Assembly (NCBI GenBank): GCA_947502885.1 | Contig: CANNBP010000007.1 | Location: forward strand, 1-64,000 | Source of the DNA: an uncultured Aquimarina sp. | GTDB lineage: Bacteria; Bacteroidota; Bacteroidia; Flavobacteriales; Flavobacteriaceae | Direction of reading: 5' to 3' | Length of the DNA stretch: 64,000 nucleotides | In this document: piece by piece, positions 1 through 9,428 of the stretch | Layout: the number at the start of each line of letters is the position of its first letter | How positions within the stretch are numbered: the stretch's first letter is position 1 | Translations under genes and position numbers: made by a program | The notes under the pieces: generated by a model | Told to the model about the DNA's origin: nothing | The model's database searches: none | Seen by the model: the letters and a program-made list of their open reading frames with translations, nothing else

Positions 1-93
1 TCGAAGAGTGTAGAATTTTTAAGAAAAATACTTTCAAGAGAACCATACTTCGACAAGCTCAGTATGACAGCTAAAATACAATTAGAAAACGCA

Positions 94-145
94 TGTCACT
101 CTGAGCCCTTCGGCATGCTTAGGACAGGCACTGTCGAAGAGTGTT
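94..145. repeat. Intergenic palindromic repeat A, copy 1
   Basis: A 52-base element with a near copy at 4930-4981 (3 mismatches by eye). It begins TGTCACTC, carries CCCTTCGGCATGCT in the middle and ends TGTCGAAGAGTGTT. Its ends are partly complementary (CACT and AGTG; GAGCC and GGC). Positions 1-11 repeat the 3' end of the element, so another copy is cut by the window edge. A related palindromic sequence, CTTCGACAAGCTCAGTATGA, lies at 49-68. These look like REP/BIME-type intergenic repeats. Confidence 0.75.
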
Positions 146-265
146 AAACTTTAAAACAAAAGCTTTGTCATACTCGTGTAGATCGGCATCTACTCTTTAC
201 ATTGATTTATGGTATACCAAAACTCATGTTATTTTAGTAGTTTAGTAGACAAACAACCATACTAC

Positions 266-2062
266 ATGAGACGCTGCCAAACCAACTCTGTTTTTATACT
301 CACTTTAGCCCTCTTTTTCTCTTGTTTGGTATTTGGCGTTTTGGGGCAAGAAAAAACACCCGTTTCTATAGCCCCCAAAGAGATGGACAAGTATAGGCTT
401 TCTATAGAGGATTCTGTACCTGTGTCTACACGTTTAGCGTATATCGATTCTTTTTTAAAAGCCGCCAGAGCCATAAAACATGATTCTTTAATCTATAGAG
501 GCCTAATCCGTAAAACATGGATATTAGGCAAAGCAAAACAATATGACAGTGCCATAGCCTATACTCATCAATTATATGATTTGGCAAAACAAAATAAAGA
601 TACTTTATATCTGATAAACGCATTGACTAAGTTTGGGAGATATTATAAAAACAATAACCAATTAGGAGAAGCATTTTGTTATTATAATCAAGCATTTACT
701 AGATCAAGAATAAATAAGGATACATTGCAAGCAGGAGGAAAATTGTTGCAAATGTCTAATATTCAAGTGTATTTAGGTGATTATTCAGGTGCTAAAACTA
801 CAGCTGTTGATGGGGTGAAATATTTAGGGAATACTAAAGATTTAAGAAATCTTTCGGGATTATATCATAGTATTTCGGTAGCAAATAGAGAACAAAAAAA
901 CTATGAAGAGGCCTTAAAGTATAATAAAAGGGCTTTAAGTTTGGGAAAAGATAGCACATCTATTCAAGTTATTGGAATAAAAAATATTTTAATTTTCAAA
1001 AATACGAAAGCTAACATTTTAGCTGATCAAAAGAAATACTCTGAAGCTCTATTTATATTAAAAGAATTAGCTTCCAACCCGATTGTTGAACAAAATCAAA
1101 AAGAATATGCTAGAGTACTTGCGAATTTGGGACTTATAAAATGGAAGGCGAACAACAAAAACAAAGAATCTGAGGAGATATTGTTAGAGGCATTAAAAAT
1201 TAGGGAAGAGATACAGGATATTAGAGGGCTAATAGCAAGTAATACGGACTTAGCTAAGTATTGTTTTGACATAGATAAAGTCAAAGCGCTCAAGTATGCC
1301 ATAAAAGCTCATGAATATGCAAAAAAGTATAATGATTTACCTTCAATTTTAGAAGCCTTAGGATTAATTTTTGAGTTAAAAGATAATGTAAAAGTAGAAG
1401 CAATCGACTATCATACGACTTATACCAGGCTTAATGAGATTAACCAACGCAATCGAGAGATTTATGCAGTAACCAAGTATGAAAATGCACAACTTACCCA
1501 AAAGAACAAGGTATTGCAAAAAGAGCGGGATACAGGAGCAAAATGGATCAAAGCCATTGGGGTATTATTGGTATTGAGTCTGGCAGGGGTTGGGTATTAT
1601 TATTATCGACAACGATTGTATAAAAAGCGATTTTTGCAAGTGCTGCATACGGCGCCGGTGGTAGCCCCGGCACCTGTGCCCAATAGCAAAGAAAAAACAA
1701 CCACCATTCATCAGGATATAGTAGATGATCTGCTACAACAATTAGAGCATTTTGAGCAACAACATGGCTATCTCGACCCTAAGACAAATGCCAAAGACCT
1801 GGCCAAGAGCTTTGGATCTAATACCAGTTATCTGTCGAGTGTAATTAATACCTATAAGCAAAAAAGTATAAGCCAGTATATAAATGATTTACGTATAGCC
1901 TATGCGATCGATAAACTACAGTCTGATCCTACGTTTAGAAAATATACGGTAAAAGCAATATCCAAAGAGGTAGGCTTTAACTCTGCAGAGGGTTTTTCTA
2001 AAAAGTTCTATAAAAAAACAGGAATCTATCCGTCGTATTTTATAAAAAGACTAGAAGAGTAG
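266..2062 (+). CDS. TPR-containing, membrane-anchored AraC-type transcriptional regulator
   Basis: The frame is open from 209 (617 aa), but the ATG at 266 is preferred because it puts a hydrophobic export signal ending near LGQ at the N-terminus (598 aa). Numbered from 209, tetratricopeptide-like helices fill about residues 70-400. A short coiled segment follows, then a membrane helix near 446-468 (WIKAIGVLLVLSLAGVGYYYY) and a basic stretch. The last ~110 residues form an AraC/XylS helix-turn-helix domain ending with the typical GFNSAEGFSKKFYKKTG...P motif. The arrangement predicts a periplasmic TPR sensor and a cytoplasmic DNA-binding domain, a one-component design common in Flavobacteriaceae. 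The ligand and targets are not visible. Placing the DNA-binding half in the cytoplasm is inference. Confidence 0.85.
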   Translation: MRRCQTNSVFILTLALFFSCLVFGVLGQEKTPVSIAPKEMDKYRLSIEDSVPVSTRLAYIDSFLKAARAIKHDSLIYRGLIRKTWILGKAKQYDSAIAYTHQLYDLAKQNKDTLYLINALTKFGRYYKNNNQLGEAFCYYNQAFTRSRINKDTLQAGGKLLQMSNIQVYLGDYSGAKTTAVDGVKYLGNTKDLRNLSGLYHSISVANREQKNYEEALKYNKRALSLGKDSTSIQVIGIKNILIFKNTKANILADQKKYSEALFILKELASNPIVEQNQKEYARVLANLGLIKWKANNKNKESEEILLEALKIREEIQDIRGLIASNTDLAKYCFDIDKVKALKYAIKAHEYAKKYNDLPSILEALGLIFELKDNVKVEAIDYHTTYTRLNEINQRNREIYAVTKYENAQLTQKNKVLQKERDTGAKWIKAIGVLLVLSLAGVGYYYYRQRLYKKRFLQVLHTAPVVAPAPVPNSKEKTTTIHQDIVDDLLQQLEHFEQQHGYLDPKTNAKDLAKSFGSNTSYLSSVINTYKQKSISQYINDLRIAYAIDKLQSDPTFRKYTVKAISKEVGFNSAEGFSKKFYKKTGIYPSYFIKRLEE

Positions 2063-2797
2063 TTGCAAGTTTAGAAGTGTTTTTGATAAGCACTTGTCCT
2101 ATAAATGTAAGTTCGACGTAAGAGAGTTTACGTCAGTCAGAGTGATCCGATAAAAGTTTTATCCAATGAATAAACTGACGTTCCAAAGCAGGGCTTTGAG
2201 AATCTTTTTTCACCAGTATAAGATTTGTTTTGCGTTTGCAACATCTATGAAACCTTGGAAAGATTTTAGCAAAAGAAATCTGGTTTTCAGTATAACTGAA
2301 AAATACCTTACGACATAGTGATAGCTGTGGGCGAGGTGATGCATAGGAGCGCCTTTTCTTTTGGTTTCCAACGCGCCAGCTGGCGCACTCTTTATAGAGC
2401 ACCCTTTGGGAGAGCAAAGAAATCGAAGATTCATGAATTCCTATTTAATAAAATAGAAACCAATGAACTAAAATGAACAGAAAGCTAAATCAAATGAAGT
2501 TAGGTGAAATTCAGTAATATGTAAACCAATGAAAAAACGACTCAATTTAACGACTTCCTTATGTTATATCCTTACATCGAATGAGGTTATAAATCTTGTG
2601 GTTTTGATCTGGGTAATGCCTCGTTTTTAATACCCATCAACATTTGTGGCACTATACATCACTATCTAACCTAGGATAATGAGTGTTTTTAAGTAATGTA
2701 TTGTTATTCAAATTTTTGGGTTGTTTTTTTTGTGGTCTGTATATATAAAAAACCACCCTATATTTTATAAATCACGACCTATACGTGTTGTAAATAG
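2063..2797. other. Long intergenic region with one perfect palindrome
   Basis: About 735 bases without a convincing gene. The minus-strand frames here (about 2133-2434) are low-complexity and match no family I know. The region holds a perfect 14-base palindrome GCGCCAGCTGGCGC (2373-2386), unusually GC-rich for this window. At about 2141-2150 the AGAGTGATCCG sequence resembles the start of repeat family B (see 3961 and 5088). It is probably decayed or repeat-derived DNA. Confidence 0.5.
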
Positions 2798-3085
2798 GTG
2801 CTATCTAAGCATACATTTGACAAAGTTAAAATGTACGTTATGCCGCCCTACCCAAATACCGATAAGAACAAATTTATTACAGCTATCCTACAGGCTTTAC
2901 ACCTTAAAACCGATGCTTTTGTATATAACCTTACAAAGCAAAGCCCATATGAGATGATCATATATGTTTGGATAGATAAACTTTATGAAAAAGGAAAAAC
3001 CACCGAAGAAGCCGTGCAATTGATCTATAAAGCACGCAACATTTTTTTGTTAAACAATCCTGGTGCACTTTGTAATAACACGTAA
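2798..3085 (+). CDS. Small hypothetical protein
   Basis: Up to 95 aa. The ATG at 2831 (MYVMPPYP..., 84 aa) is an equally good start. The protein is mixed helical, with no signal peptide, membrane helix or recognised motif. It is followed 72 bases later by another small co-directional gene, and the two may be transcribed together. The composition looks coding (few rare codons, amphipathic segments), but I do not recognise a family. A non-coding frame cannot be fully excluded. Confidence 0.5.
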   Translation: MLSKHTFDKVKMYVMPPYPNTDKNKFITAILQALHLKTDAFVYNLTKQSPYEMIIYVWIDKLYEKGKTTEEAVQLIYKARNIFLLNNPGALCNNT

Positions 3086-3157
3086 CAAATTAAGAGTGTA
3101 CTGGGTTGTGTATATCTCTTTAACTAAGCCAAAAACAAGTAATCAAAATTTTAACCT

Positions 3158-3637
3158 ATGAGAAATATTATTGAGGACAAGTTAACCCACGACGAAAAAG
3201 CAAAAGCAGAACAGCTGATAACAGAATTAGAAAAGATATTTATAAATAAACTATCTGCGCTAACCGAAAAACAACGACAAGACTATAAAGCTATTAACGA
3301 AAAAAACAAACTGTTTGTAAATAAGGTTTGGAGCTATCGACAACATAGCACCCACTTAAGCTCCCCAGATGTAGATTGGCAAGAGTTTGAAAAAGATTAT
3401 AAAGCCAGGGTCTTTTCAGAAAATTTGCTGGGGCGCATCACCAGCCTTGCATATCGCCTAGAAAGCACAAAAATAATGCATGATTATGATAACTATCAGG
3501 ATTCGCTAAATGATTATGCTTATTCTCAATATAGTAAAGGAGCAGGAAAACCGGGATTTACAGAAAAAGTAGCAGAACTAAAGCAGTTTTTTGCACGCAC
3601 AAAAAAAGAGGTCAAAACACAAGAACCCCAAGAGTAA
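3158..3637 (+). CDS. Hypothetical helical/coiled-coil protein
   Basis: 159 aa, strongly charged and almost entirely predicted helix. Lysine- and glutamate-rich heptad-like stretches cover residues 5-60 and the C-terminal 30 residues. There are no cysteines, signal peptide or membrane segment, so it is likely cytoplasmic. The start follows an AT-rich leader and is the only sensible ATG. It lies between the TPR/AraC regulator and the RHS region together with other small unknown genes. The function is unknown; the helical content suggests a structural or protein-binding role, which is inference. Confidence 0.6.
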   Translation: MRNIIEDKLTHDEKAKAEQLITELEKIFINKLSALTEKQRQDYKAINEKNKLFVNKVWSYRQHSTHLSSPDVDWQEFEKDYKARVFSENLLGRITSLAYRLESTKIMHDYDNYQDSLNDYAYSQYSKGAGKPGFTEKVAELKQFFARTKKEVKTQEPQE

Positions 3638-4124
3638 CTTAAGATAACTCCCATATAGTACCCCAATTCCCCTCTTGCGGGCCAAAAAGACACATCGTTT
3701 AGCGAGATAGACAAAGTTTTTAGCCTAAGTACTGCAATTTTTAACCAGTATGGTTAAAATTTTAAGACAGCAACGCAAACTTTTGCTCAGCTTGCTTAAA
3801 AATTGGTAAGTAGGCATAAAAAACTTGATCAAAGTGACCGGTTAGTGTGTAAAAATGGCCCGTAAGAATGTCGAACTACTCAAACAGTAGACTTATGTTG
3901 TTAAACGATACTAATTTGAGATCGATTACTATTTCAATAGACATAAAAACCTTCAAATTGAGTGATCCTAGCGGATTGTATCGACCTTTCTACAATGCCT
4001 GTCTTGAGTATTGCGACAGGCTCAATACAGGCTTTGCCGAAGGGCTCAAGATGATAAGGTTTTTAGTATTGAAATCAAGCTGGCGAATTTCAGATAAATA
4101 GAACTTCCCCCAAAAAAACAAAGT
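3638..4124. other. Intergenic region carrying repeat family B
   Basis: About 490 bases between small genes. The segment 3961-3989 (AGTGATCCTAGCGGATTGTA then TCGACCTTT) is a near copy of 5088-5120. Next to it, 4001-4051 contains a related palindromic stretch (CTGTCTTGAGTATTGCGACAG, then a GCCGAAGGGCTCAAGA sequence akin to repeat A). A 77-codon plus-strand frame at 3868-4101 runs across these repeats and is not considered a gene. Confidence 0.6.
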
Positions 4125-4397
4125 ATGGATATTGTGTTAAAACAAATCAAAATGATCAAACGTATTGATCAGCTTATTCGATTGCAAGCCACAGGATCAT
4201 CAGATGAATTGGCATATAGATTAGGAGTTTCAAAAACAACCTTGTATCGTATGATTAGATTGATGAAAGAATTGCATGCGCCCATTGTATACGATATATC
4301 GGTACAAAGTTTTGTATACACCAAAGAAGTTGAGTTAAATTTTGGCTTTTGTGTAAAGAATGAAGTAAGGGTCAAATCAAAATACTACATAAGATAA
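4125..4397 (+). CDS. Small helix-turn-helix protein
   Basis: 90 aa. Residues about 10-50 form a winged-helix/HTH_11-like unit: IDQLIRLQATGSSDELAYRL, then GVSKTTLYRMIRLMKEL. The second part supplies a recognition helix after the GVS turn. A short tail reads YDISVQSFVYTKEVELNFGF, the kind of wing seen in small Bacteroidetes regulators. The start may instead be the internal ATG at 4152. It lies 16 bases upstream of an 86-aa gene and may be co-transcribed with it. It is a likely DNA-binding regulator; the target is unknown, although neighbouring repeats and the RHS gene make a local role possible. Confidence 0.7.
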   Translation: MDIVLKQIKMIKRIDQLIRLQATGSSDELAYRLGVSKTTLYRMIRLMKELHAPIVYDISVQSFVYTKEVELNFGFCVKNEVRVKSKYYIR

Positions 4398-4412
4398 AAC
4401 AAACAGTATTAC

Positions 4413-4673
4413 ATGTTAAACACAAACTCAAAATACAAGACCTTACATCAAGAAGATAAGCGTATTATTTTGCAAAAGATAGTCAAATTAACTAGGATGG
4501 ATCATACTCCTGATATTGTAGCTCAAGTTTTAGAGGATATAAACCCTATAGTAGAAATAGAGAAGACCAATAATACCATCATTATAGGCAGAGGAACATT
4601 AGATCGCATTAAAGAGCACATTAGAAAGATCAACCTTTCTAACTATCAAAAAAAAGAAAAAGGACATTTTTAA
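4413..4673 (+). CDS. Hypothetical protein
   Basis: 86 aa, basic and charged, with a central IVEIEKTNNTIIIGRGTLDR segment between two helical parts. There is no signal peptide, cysteine or known motif. It starts 16 bases after the small HTH gene, so the two probably form one transcript. A long imperfect hairpin (4699-4778) follows directly and may end this transcript. I do not recognise a family. Confidence 0.55.
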   Translation: MLNTNSKYKTLHQEDKRIILQKIVKLTRMDHTPDIVAQVLEDINPIVEIEKTNNTIIIGRGTLDRIKEHIRKINLSNYQKKEKGHF

Positions 4674-4698
4674 AGTTGAGTTTGTGTGATTATCTCCA

Positions 4699-4778
4699 AG
4701 ATATTTCGGGTATAAAGTCTGATAAAAAGCATTAGGTGCTTTATTTCACATACCTATGACCCATATACCCGAATATCT
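4699..4778. repeat. Large nested inverted repeat
   Basis: The left arm AGATATTTCGGGTATA (4699-4714) pairs with the right arm TATACCCGAATATCT (4764-4778), with one bulged T. Inside the loop is a second hairpin, AAAGCA-TTAGG-TGCTTT (4726-4742). The right arm is followed by TTTAC rather than a long T run, so it could be a weak terminator, an RNA-processing site or a mobile palindromic element. Confidence 0.6.
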
Positions 4779-4929
4779 TTACTCGATGATATATGAAGTA
4801 TCACAAATTTTTAAAAGAAGATATCCGTACAGTACTAACTCATAATTAAAGATAAGAATGATCAATCATGAAGATAAATTTGTATTAAGCCTGTCGAAAT
4901 ACTTAGTAAAATACAATCCCGAAGACGTT

Positions 4930-4981
4930 TGTCACTCAGAGCCCTTCGGCATGCTCAGGACAGGCTCTGTCGAAGAGTGTT
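4930..4981. repeat. Intergenic palindromic repeat A, copy 2
   Basis: The second full copy of the 52-base element at 94-145. The differences by eye are T to A at the 9th base, T to C at the 27th and A to T at the 37th. It lies in the long untranslated space upstream of the RHS gene. Confidence 0.75.
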
Positions 4982-5066
4982 GTAAATTTAAAGAACCATC
5001 ATTCAAGACTTGATCAGGAATCTATCCCCAATACATTAATTAAAAGGAGTTCGAGATACCTATTAA

Positions 5067-5133
5067 TGATCAAAAGCCGTAAAATCGAGTGATCCGCCTA
5101 AGCGGATTGTATCGACCTTTCGGCTTTTGATCA
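5067..5133. repeat. Nested hairpin containing repeat B
   Basis: The perfect 13-base arms TGATCAAAAGCCG (5067-5079) and CGGCTTTTGATCA (5121-5133) enclose repeat B (5088-5120). Repeat B itself contains ATCCGC-CTAA-GCGGAT. The whole element folds as a cruciform about 225 bases before the RHS start. Confidence 0.7.
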
Positions 5134-5358
5134 AATTTTTTCAAAAAAAAACATCAAAAAATACCCCAATATCGGAAAATGAAACTCCTTTGTTGTAATC
5201 TTGCCATAGAAATAAGATACCGGTTCTAAAAAAAATAAAAATAAAGGGGTAACACATAGATATGTTATGACACCTACGAGTAGAACATCGAATCTTATGG
5301 CAGGATTAGATTAAAAAAACAAGTAGGGATAATCATATTATACGAATAGAAAAACAGA

Positions 5359-8300
5359 ATGATAAAAATCAATAACATGAAGTATCTACACTATAATTTA
5401 ATGATTCTGGTGCTTTTACTAGCCAAGATTGGTTATAGCCAAACCATTTTATCAGATCAAAATTATGTACATACGACCACCCCACAGCAACCCGTTACTA
5501 TAGAACAACTGGATCAAGTAGGTGGTGCCAACGAACCTGCAGAGAAGCGACATATCGAAGAGGTCACGTATTTTGACGGATTAGGTAGACCCATGCAAAG
5601 TGTAGGGATCAAACAATCCCCAAATAGCAAAGATATCATCACTCATATCGAGTATGATGCTTTGGGTAGACAAGCCAGACAACATTTACCTTTTGAGCGG
5701 GATGTATTTACTGGGGTCTATCGTCCGGTAGATGTCAATGGGCAGATCAATGCCTATTATTTAAACAAATATCCAGAGGATTTTTCTGGGGTTACCGATT
5801 TGAACCAAGTAAATGCGTACTCAGAGAATGTGTATGAAGCCTCACCGCTTAACCGAGTAACACAACAAGCCGCACCAGGTGGTGCCTGGAAAGCAGGCAA
5901 TGGTCATGAGATCAAATTTGAATATGATCTTAATAATGCCAACGAGGTACATCTTTTTGAGGTTGTTTTTGCAAGTGGAGATACAGAACAACCTAGCATT
6001 ACTGGGGGGATTGCCTTTTATGAGAAAAGACAGTTATACAAAACCATCACCTATAATGAGAATCATACCACAGGTAAGGATCATTCTACCGAAGAGTTTA
6101 AAAACAGCGAAGGACAAGTAGTTCTTAAAAGAACCTATGACCAAAACATAGCCCATGATACCTATTATGTATATGATAAGTATGGCAATTTAACCTATGT
6201 ACTGCCTCCCAAAGTAGATTTGAGTAATGGATTAAGTCAGGTTGAACTGGATGAGCTGGGATACCAATATAAGTATGATTATAGAAACCGTTTGATCGAA
6301 AAGAAGATCCCCGGCAAAGAATGGGAGGCTATTGTATACAACACCCTCGACCAACCTATACTAACCCAGGATACATTACTAAAACAAGACAACCAATGGT
6401 TGTTTACAAAATATGATGCTTTGGGTAGAGTTGTGTATACGGGTAAAATCACGATACTCAACAAAACCCGTAAACAAATACAAACCGAGGCCACTGCATT
6501 TACAGGAGATAAAGTAGTAAGTCGTGCAAACCCTTCTACTATAGGCGGTGTAACTATGTATTATGACAATGGTGGATATCCCAATACACAAAACGCAGAA
6601 GTATTGACTATTAATTACTATGATGACTATGCCTTTTTAGGAGCTACACCAAATGCCAAATTAGCCAACCCTACTACTGTTTATGGAGAAGCGATTACTA
6701 GCAAAACAAAAACCTTGACTACAGGTGGTAAAATAAAAGTACTAGATACCGATACATGGATTACTGCTGTTACCTATTATGATCAAAAATCAAGGCCCAT
6801 ATATGCAGCTAGTAAAAATGATTATCTCAACACTATCGATGTAGTAACTACCCAACTAGATTTTAATGGCAAGATAAAAGAAACTACAACTAGACATACC
6901 AAAGATAGCCATGCAGAAATCACTACAGTAGATAAGTTTAGCTATGACCATACCGGTAGATTACTCACCCAAACGCAAACTATCAATGATAGTAATAGTG
7001 AGTTAATCGTTGCTAATAGTTATGATCAGTTAGGACAGCTAGCACACAAAAAAGTAGGTGGTATTGCTACGGGTAATGGGCTACAAACTGTAGATTATGA
7101 GTATAACATTAGAGGTTGGTTAAAAAGTATCAATAATGGGACTACTGACAATGGGGATTTATTTGGATTTAAGATCAATTACAATACTCCACAACACGGA
7201 GCTACGCCTTTGTTTAATGGTAACATAAGTGAGACTACATGGCAAACCGCCAATGATCATATAAATAGACATTATACCTATGGTTATGATGCTTTAAATA
7301 GAATTAAAGAAGCAATAAGCAACAGTGGTCGCTATAATTTAAGTGGAGTCACTTATGATAAAAATGGTAACATTTTAAGTCTAGACAGAACAGGTGCTAT
7401 TGTAGCGCATATCGATCCAACACAAAATTCTCATTTTGGATTGATGGATCAACTAACCTATAACTATGATATAGGTAATAAACTACAAAGCGTAACCGAT
7501 GGAGCGACGACCTCTTTTGGATTTAAAAAGGTGAATAGTGCCATTGCTGGTACAAACTATACCTATGATGCCAATGGTAATATGCTTACCGATACTAATA
7601 AAGGGATTACAAACATTACCTATAACCATTTAAATTTACCCTCTACAGTTGCTATAGCTAATACCGAAAAGACAGGAAATATTAATTATATTTATGATGC
7701 CACTGGTACAAAACTTAAAAAGATCGTAACAGAGGGAGGTTCTTTAACAACTGAGTATGCAGGTAATTATGTCTATAAGAATAACAAACTTGAGTATTTT
7801 AGTACTCCTGAAGGGTATGTAGAACCTAATAATAGTAATGGATTCGATTACATTTATCAATATACTGATCATTTAGGGAACGTTAGACTCTCCTATACAG
7901 ATGTCGATAATAACGGGACTATAGAACAATCTGAGGTTATTGAGGAGAAAAATTATTATCCCTTTGGATTAACTCATAAAGGATATAATGTTAATGTTTC
8001 TTCGTTAGGTAACTCTACAGCGCAGAAAATTGGATATAATGGTAAGGAACTTAATGAAGAACTGGGATTAAATTGGATAGATTATGGAGCTAGGAATTAT
8101 CAACCTGATTTAGGTAGGTGGTTTGGTATAGATGATTTGGCAGAAGGTTATTATGATTATTCGCCATACAATTATGCTATTAATAATCCAACTTTCTTTA
8201 TTGACCCCGATGGTAATATGTTACAGTTCTTTGGTTCAAAAGAAGCTTTAGAGGAATTTAGAACATTAATCAGTACATCTACAAATGGTCAAGTTTCAGC

Positions 8301-8892
8301 GAATATTGATGATGATGGTTTTGTTACCTTTAGTCAAACAGGAGATGAAATATCAGATAAAAACCAAGCCTTTTTGGATGCTGTAAATCCTATTGTCGAA
8401 AATGAAGCAACAACACAAGTTGCTATTTTTGGTTCTAAAGATGAGAGTTCAAGACATAATAATTTTGTAGGAGGTTTTAGGTCTGTGACATTAGATTCTA
8501 AAGATGCTAATGGTAATATTGTTTCACAGAAAAAAATTGGAGCGATAGATGTTGCAGATATCGACTTTATAAATAAAGAATCTAAAGGTAAAGTTTCTAC
8601 ACAAGCGTTAACGGCTCACGAATTAGTTGAAAATTATAATGAACAAGTAGTTAATAAAGGAGATGGTAAATTTGACCCAGCACATAATGCAGGTAAAGAT
8701 GCTCAAGGAAAAATAGATGGGATAACTAATGTTAAAAACACACCTAATTTGAGTCCAAGTAGAACTAATTCAGGTCAAGAATCTCTTTCTGGTTCTCTTA
8801 CATTTAAAGGAAGAACAAACGGAGGTAAGCCATTTAGAGTAAAAGTATTTATAAAAAATAATAACCCAACTGAGGTAAAAATTAAGAAATGA
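5359..8892 (+). CDS. RHS repeat protein with variable C-terminal toxin-like tip
   Basis: 1177 aa. The signal peptide ends near YSQ; the internal ATG at 5377 is an equally good start. Residues about 30-170 match the DUF6443 N-terminal region of Bacteroidetes RHS proteins (VTYFDGLGRPMQS). YD/RHS repeats follow to ~830, then the RHS-associated core at ~833-952 (YQYTDHLGNVRLSY, YYPFGL, GYNGKE, ARNYQPDLGRW, NNPTFFIDPDG). After the core the sequence changes to a unique tip of ~225 residues. It contains HELVE (His1087, Glu1088, Glu1091) and a later PAHNAG (His1109), resembling the zincin-like HExxE...H tips found on RHS proteins. The metal-binding role is inferred. The next gene overlaps by ATGA, as expected for an immunity partner. 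The export route appears to be Sec. Confidence 0.88.
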   Translation: MIKINNMKYLHYNLMILVLLLAKIGYSQTILSDQNYVHTTTPQQPVTIEQLDQVGGANEPAEKRHIEEVTYFDGLGRPMQSVGIKQSPNSKDIITHIEYDALGRQARQHLPFERDVFTGVYRPVDVNGQINAYYLNKYPEDFSGVTDLNQVNAYSENVYEASPLNRVTQQAAPGGAWKAGNGHEIKFEYDLNNANEVHLFEVVFASGDTEQPSITGGIAFYEKRQLYKTITYNENHTTGKDHSTEEFKNSEGQVVLKRTYDQNIAHDTYYVYDKYGNLTYVLPPKVDLSNGLSQVELDELGYQYKYDYRNRLIEKKIPGKEWEAIVYNTLDQPILTQDTLLKQDNQWLFTKYDALGRVVYTGKITILNKTRKQIQTEATAFTGDKVVSRANPSTIGGVTMYYDNGGYPNTQNAEVLTINYYDDYAFLGATPNAKLANPTTVYGEAITSKTKTLTTGGKIKVLDTDTWITAVTYYDQKSRPIYAASKNDYLNTIDVVTTQLDFNGKIKETTTRHTKDSHAEITTVDKFSYDHTGRLLTQTQTINDSNSELIVANSYDQLGQLAHKKVGGIATGNGLQTVDYEYNIRGWLKSINNGTTDNGDLFGFKINYNTPQHGATPLFNGNISETTWQTANDHINRHYTYGYDALNRIKEAISNSGRYNLSGVTYDKNGNILSLDRTGAIVAHIDPTQNSHFGLMDQLTYNYDIGNKLQSVTDGATTSFGFKKVNSAIAGTNYTYDANGNMLTDTNKGITNITYNHLNLPSTVAIANTEKTGNINYIYDATGTKLKKIVTEGGSLTTEYAGNYVYKNNKLEYFSTPEGYVEPNNSNGFDYIYQYTDHLGNVRLSYTDVDNNGTIEQSEVIEEKNYYPFGLTHKGYNVNVSSLGNSTAQKIGYNGKELNEELGLNWIDYGARNYQPDLGRWFGIDDLAEGYYDYSPYNYAINNPTFFIDPDGNMLQFFGSKEALEEFRTLISTSTNGQVSANIDDDGFVTFSQTGDEISDKNQAFLDAVNPIVENEATTQVAIFGSKDESSRHNNFVGGFRSVTLDSKDANGNIVSQKKIGAIDVADIDFINKESKGKVSTQALTAHELVENYNEQVVNKGDGKFDPAHNAGKDAQGKIDGITNVKNTPNLSPSRTNSGQESLSGSLTFKGRTNGGKPFRVKVFIKNNNPTEVKIKK

Positions 8893-9209
8893 GAATAACC
8901 ATTTTGTTATTATTTATTATTATTTCTTCTTCTTGTAAAGTTTCTAAAGAATCTAGAACTAAAGATTTATGTGAAGAATATAGTAAATTAGAGAGTAAGT
9001 GTGATAAAGTATTTTTCTTTGAAAAAGAACTAAATACTAGAAATAAACAAAGACGATATTATAATTGTTTTGAAGATGTAGTCTCTGATATAGAAAATAT
9101 TACAGGTGTGCAATCCAATACAAATAAGGGTTTTGCGGGAATAATTTATCTTTCAAACGAAGATATTAAAAATGATATTAAAAAATGGAAAGTTAAATGT
9201 AAAGAATGA
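8889..9209 (+). CDS. Small lipoprotein, probable immunity protein of the upstream RHS tip
   Basis: 106 aa. The N-terminus is a short hydrophobic signal ending in a lipobox-like ISSSC, with the lipid-bearing Cys at residue 16. The mature part is charged and has further cysteines (DLCEEYSKLESKC, NCF, KVKCKE). The start overlaps the RHS stop codon as ATGA, so translation is probably coupled. A strong terminator follows at 9217. Position and coupling suggest it protects the cell envelope against the RHS tip; this is inference. No known immunity family was recognised. Confidence 0.7.
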   Translation: MRITILLLFIIISSSCKVSKESRTKDLCEEYSKLESKCDKVFFFEKELNTRNKQRRYYNCFEDVVSDIENITGVQSNTNKGFAGIIYLSNEDIKNDIKKWKVKCKE

Positions 9210-9216
9210 GATTGAT

Positions 9217-9247
9217 AAAAGCCACTTTGTTTAAGGTGGCTTTTTTT
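9217..9247 (+). terminator. Rho-independent terminator after the RHS/lipoprotein pair
   Basis: AAAAGCCAC, a loop, GTGGCTTTTTTT: a five-pair GC-containing stem extended by A-T pairs, followed by seven T residues. It lies 8 bases after the lipoprotein stop. Confidence 0.85.
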
Positions 9248-9427
9248 ATGCTTTAGAATACGCCTTTTTAGTTTTGTGATATACTGATAGCCATATCAAT
9301 CAAATCATAGATTTTAAGGCGTTCCTCTTCTGTAAAACTCTCAATATCCTTCATCTTTTGAAGTAGTTCTTTATCCATTAAAGTATCATCGCCACCAATT
9401 AAAAAATCTACAGTAACACCAGATTTC
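9246..9427 (-). pseudogene. 3' remnant of an XRE-family regulator
   Basis: Read on the minus strand from 9427, one frame gives KSGVTVDFLIGGDDTLMDKE, then LLQKMKDIESFTEEERLKIY and DLIDMAISISQN before a stop. This is the C-terminal half of a common Bacteroidetes XRE/HTH regulator family (GVTVDFLI, then TMDKELL). A shifted frame continues with HKTKKAYSKA, the usual end of that family, so a frameshift has split the tail. The HTH half is missing: the match stops where the 203-aa gene begins at 9429. This suggests insertion or replacement of DNA at that junction. Confidence 0.7.
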
Positions 9428-9428
9428 T

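Noticed and set aside
2133..2434. Minus-strand frames of 74-94 codons
   Set aside because: Overlapping frames with no initiation signal and no recognisable protein features; probably chance.
3868..4101. 77-codon plus-strand frame
   Set aside because: It is built largely from repeat family B and other palindromic intergenic sequence, with no protein-like composition.
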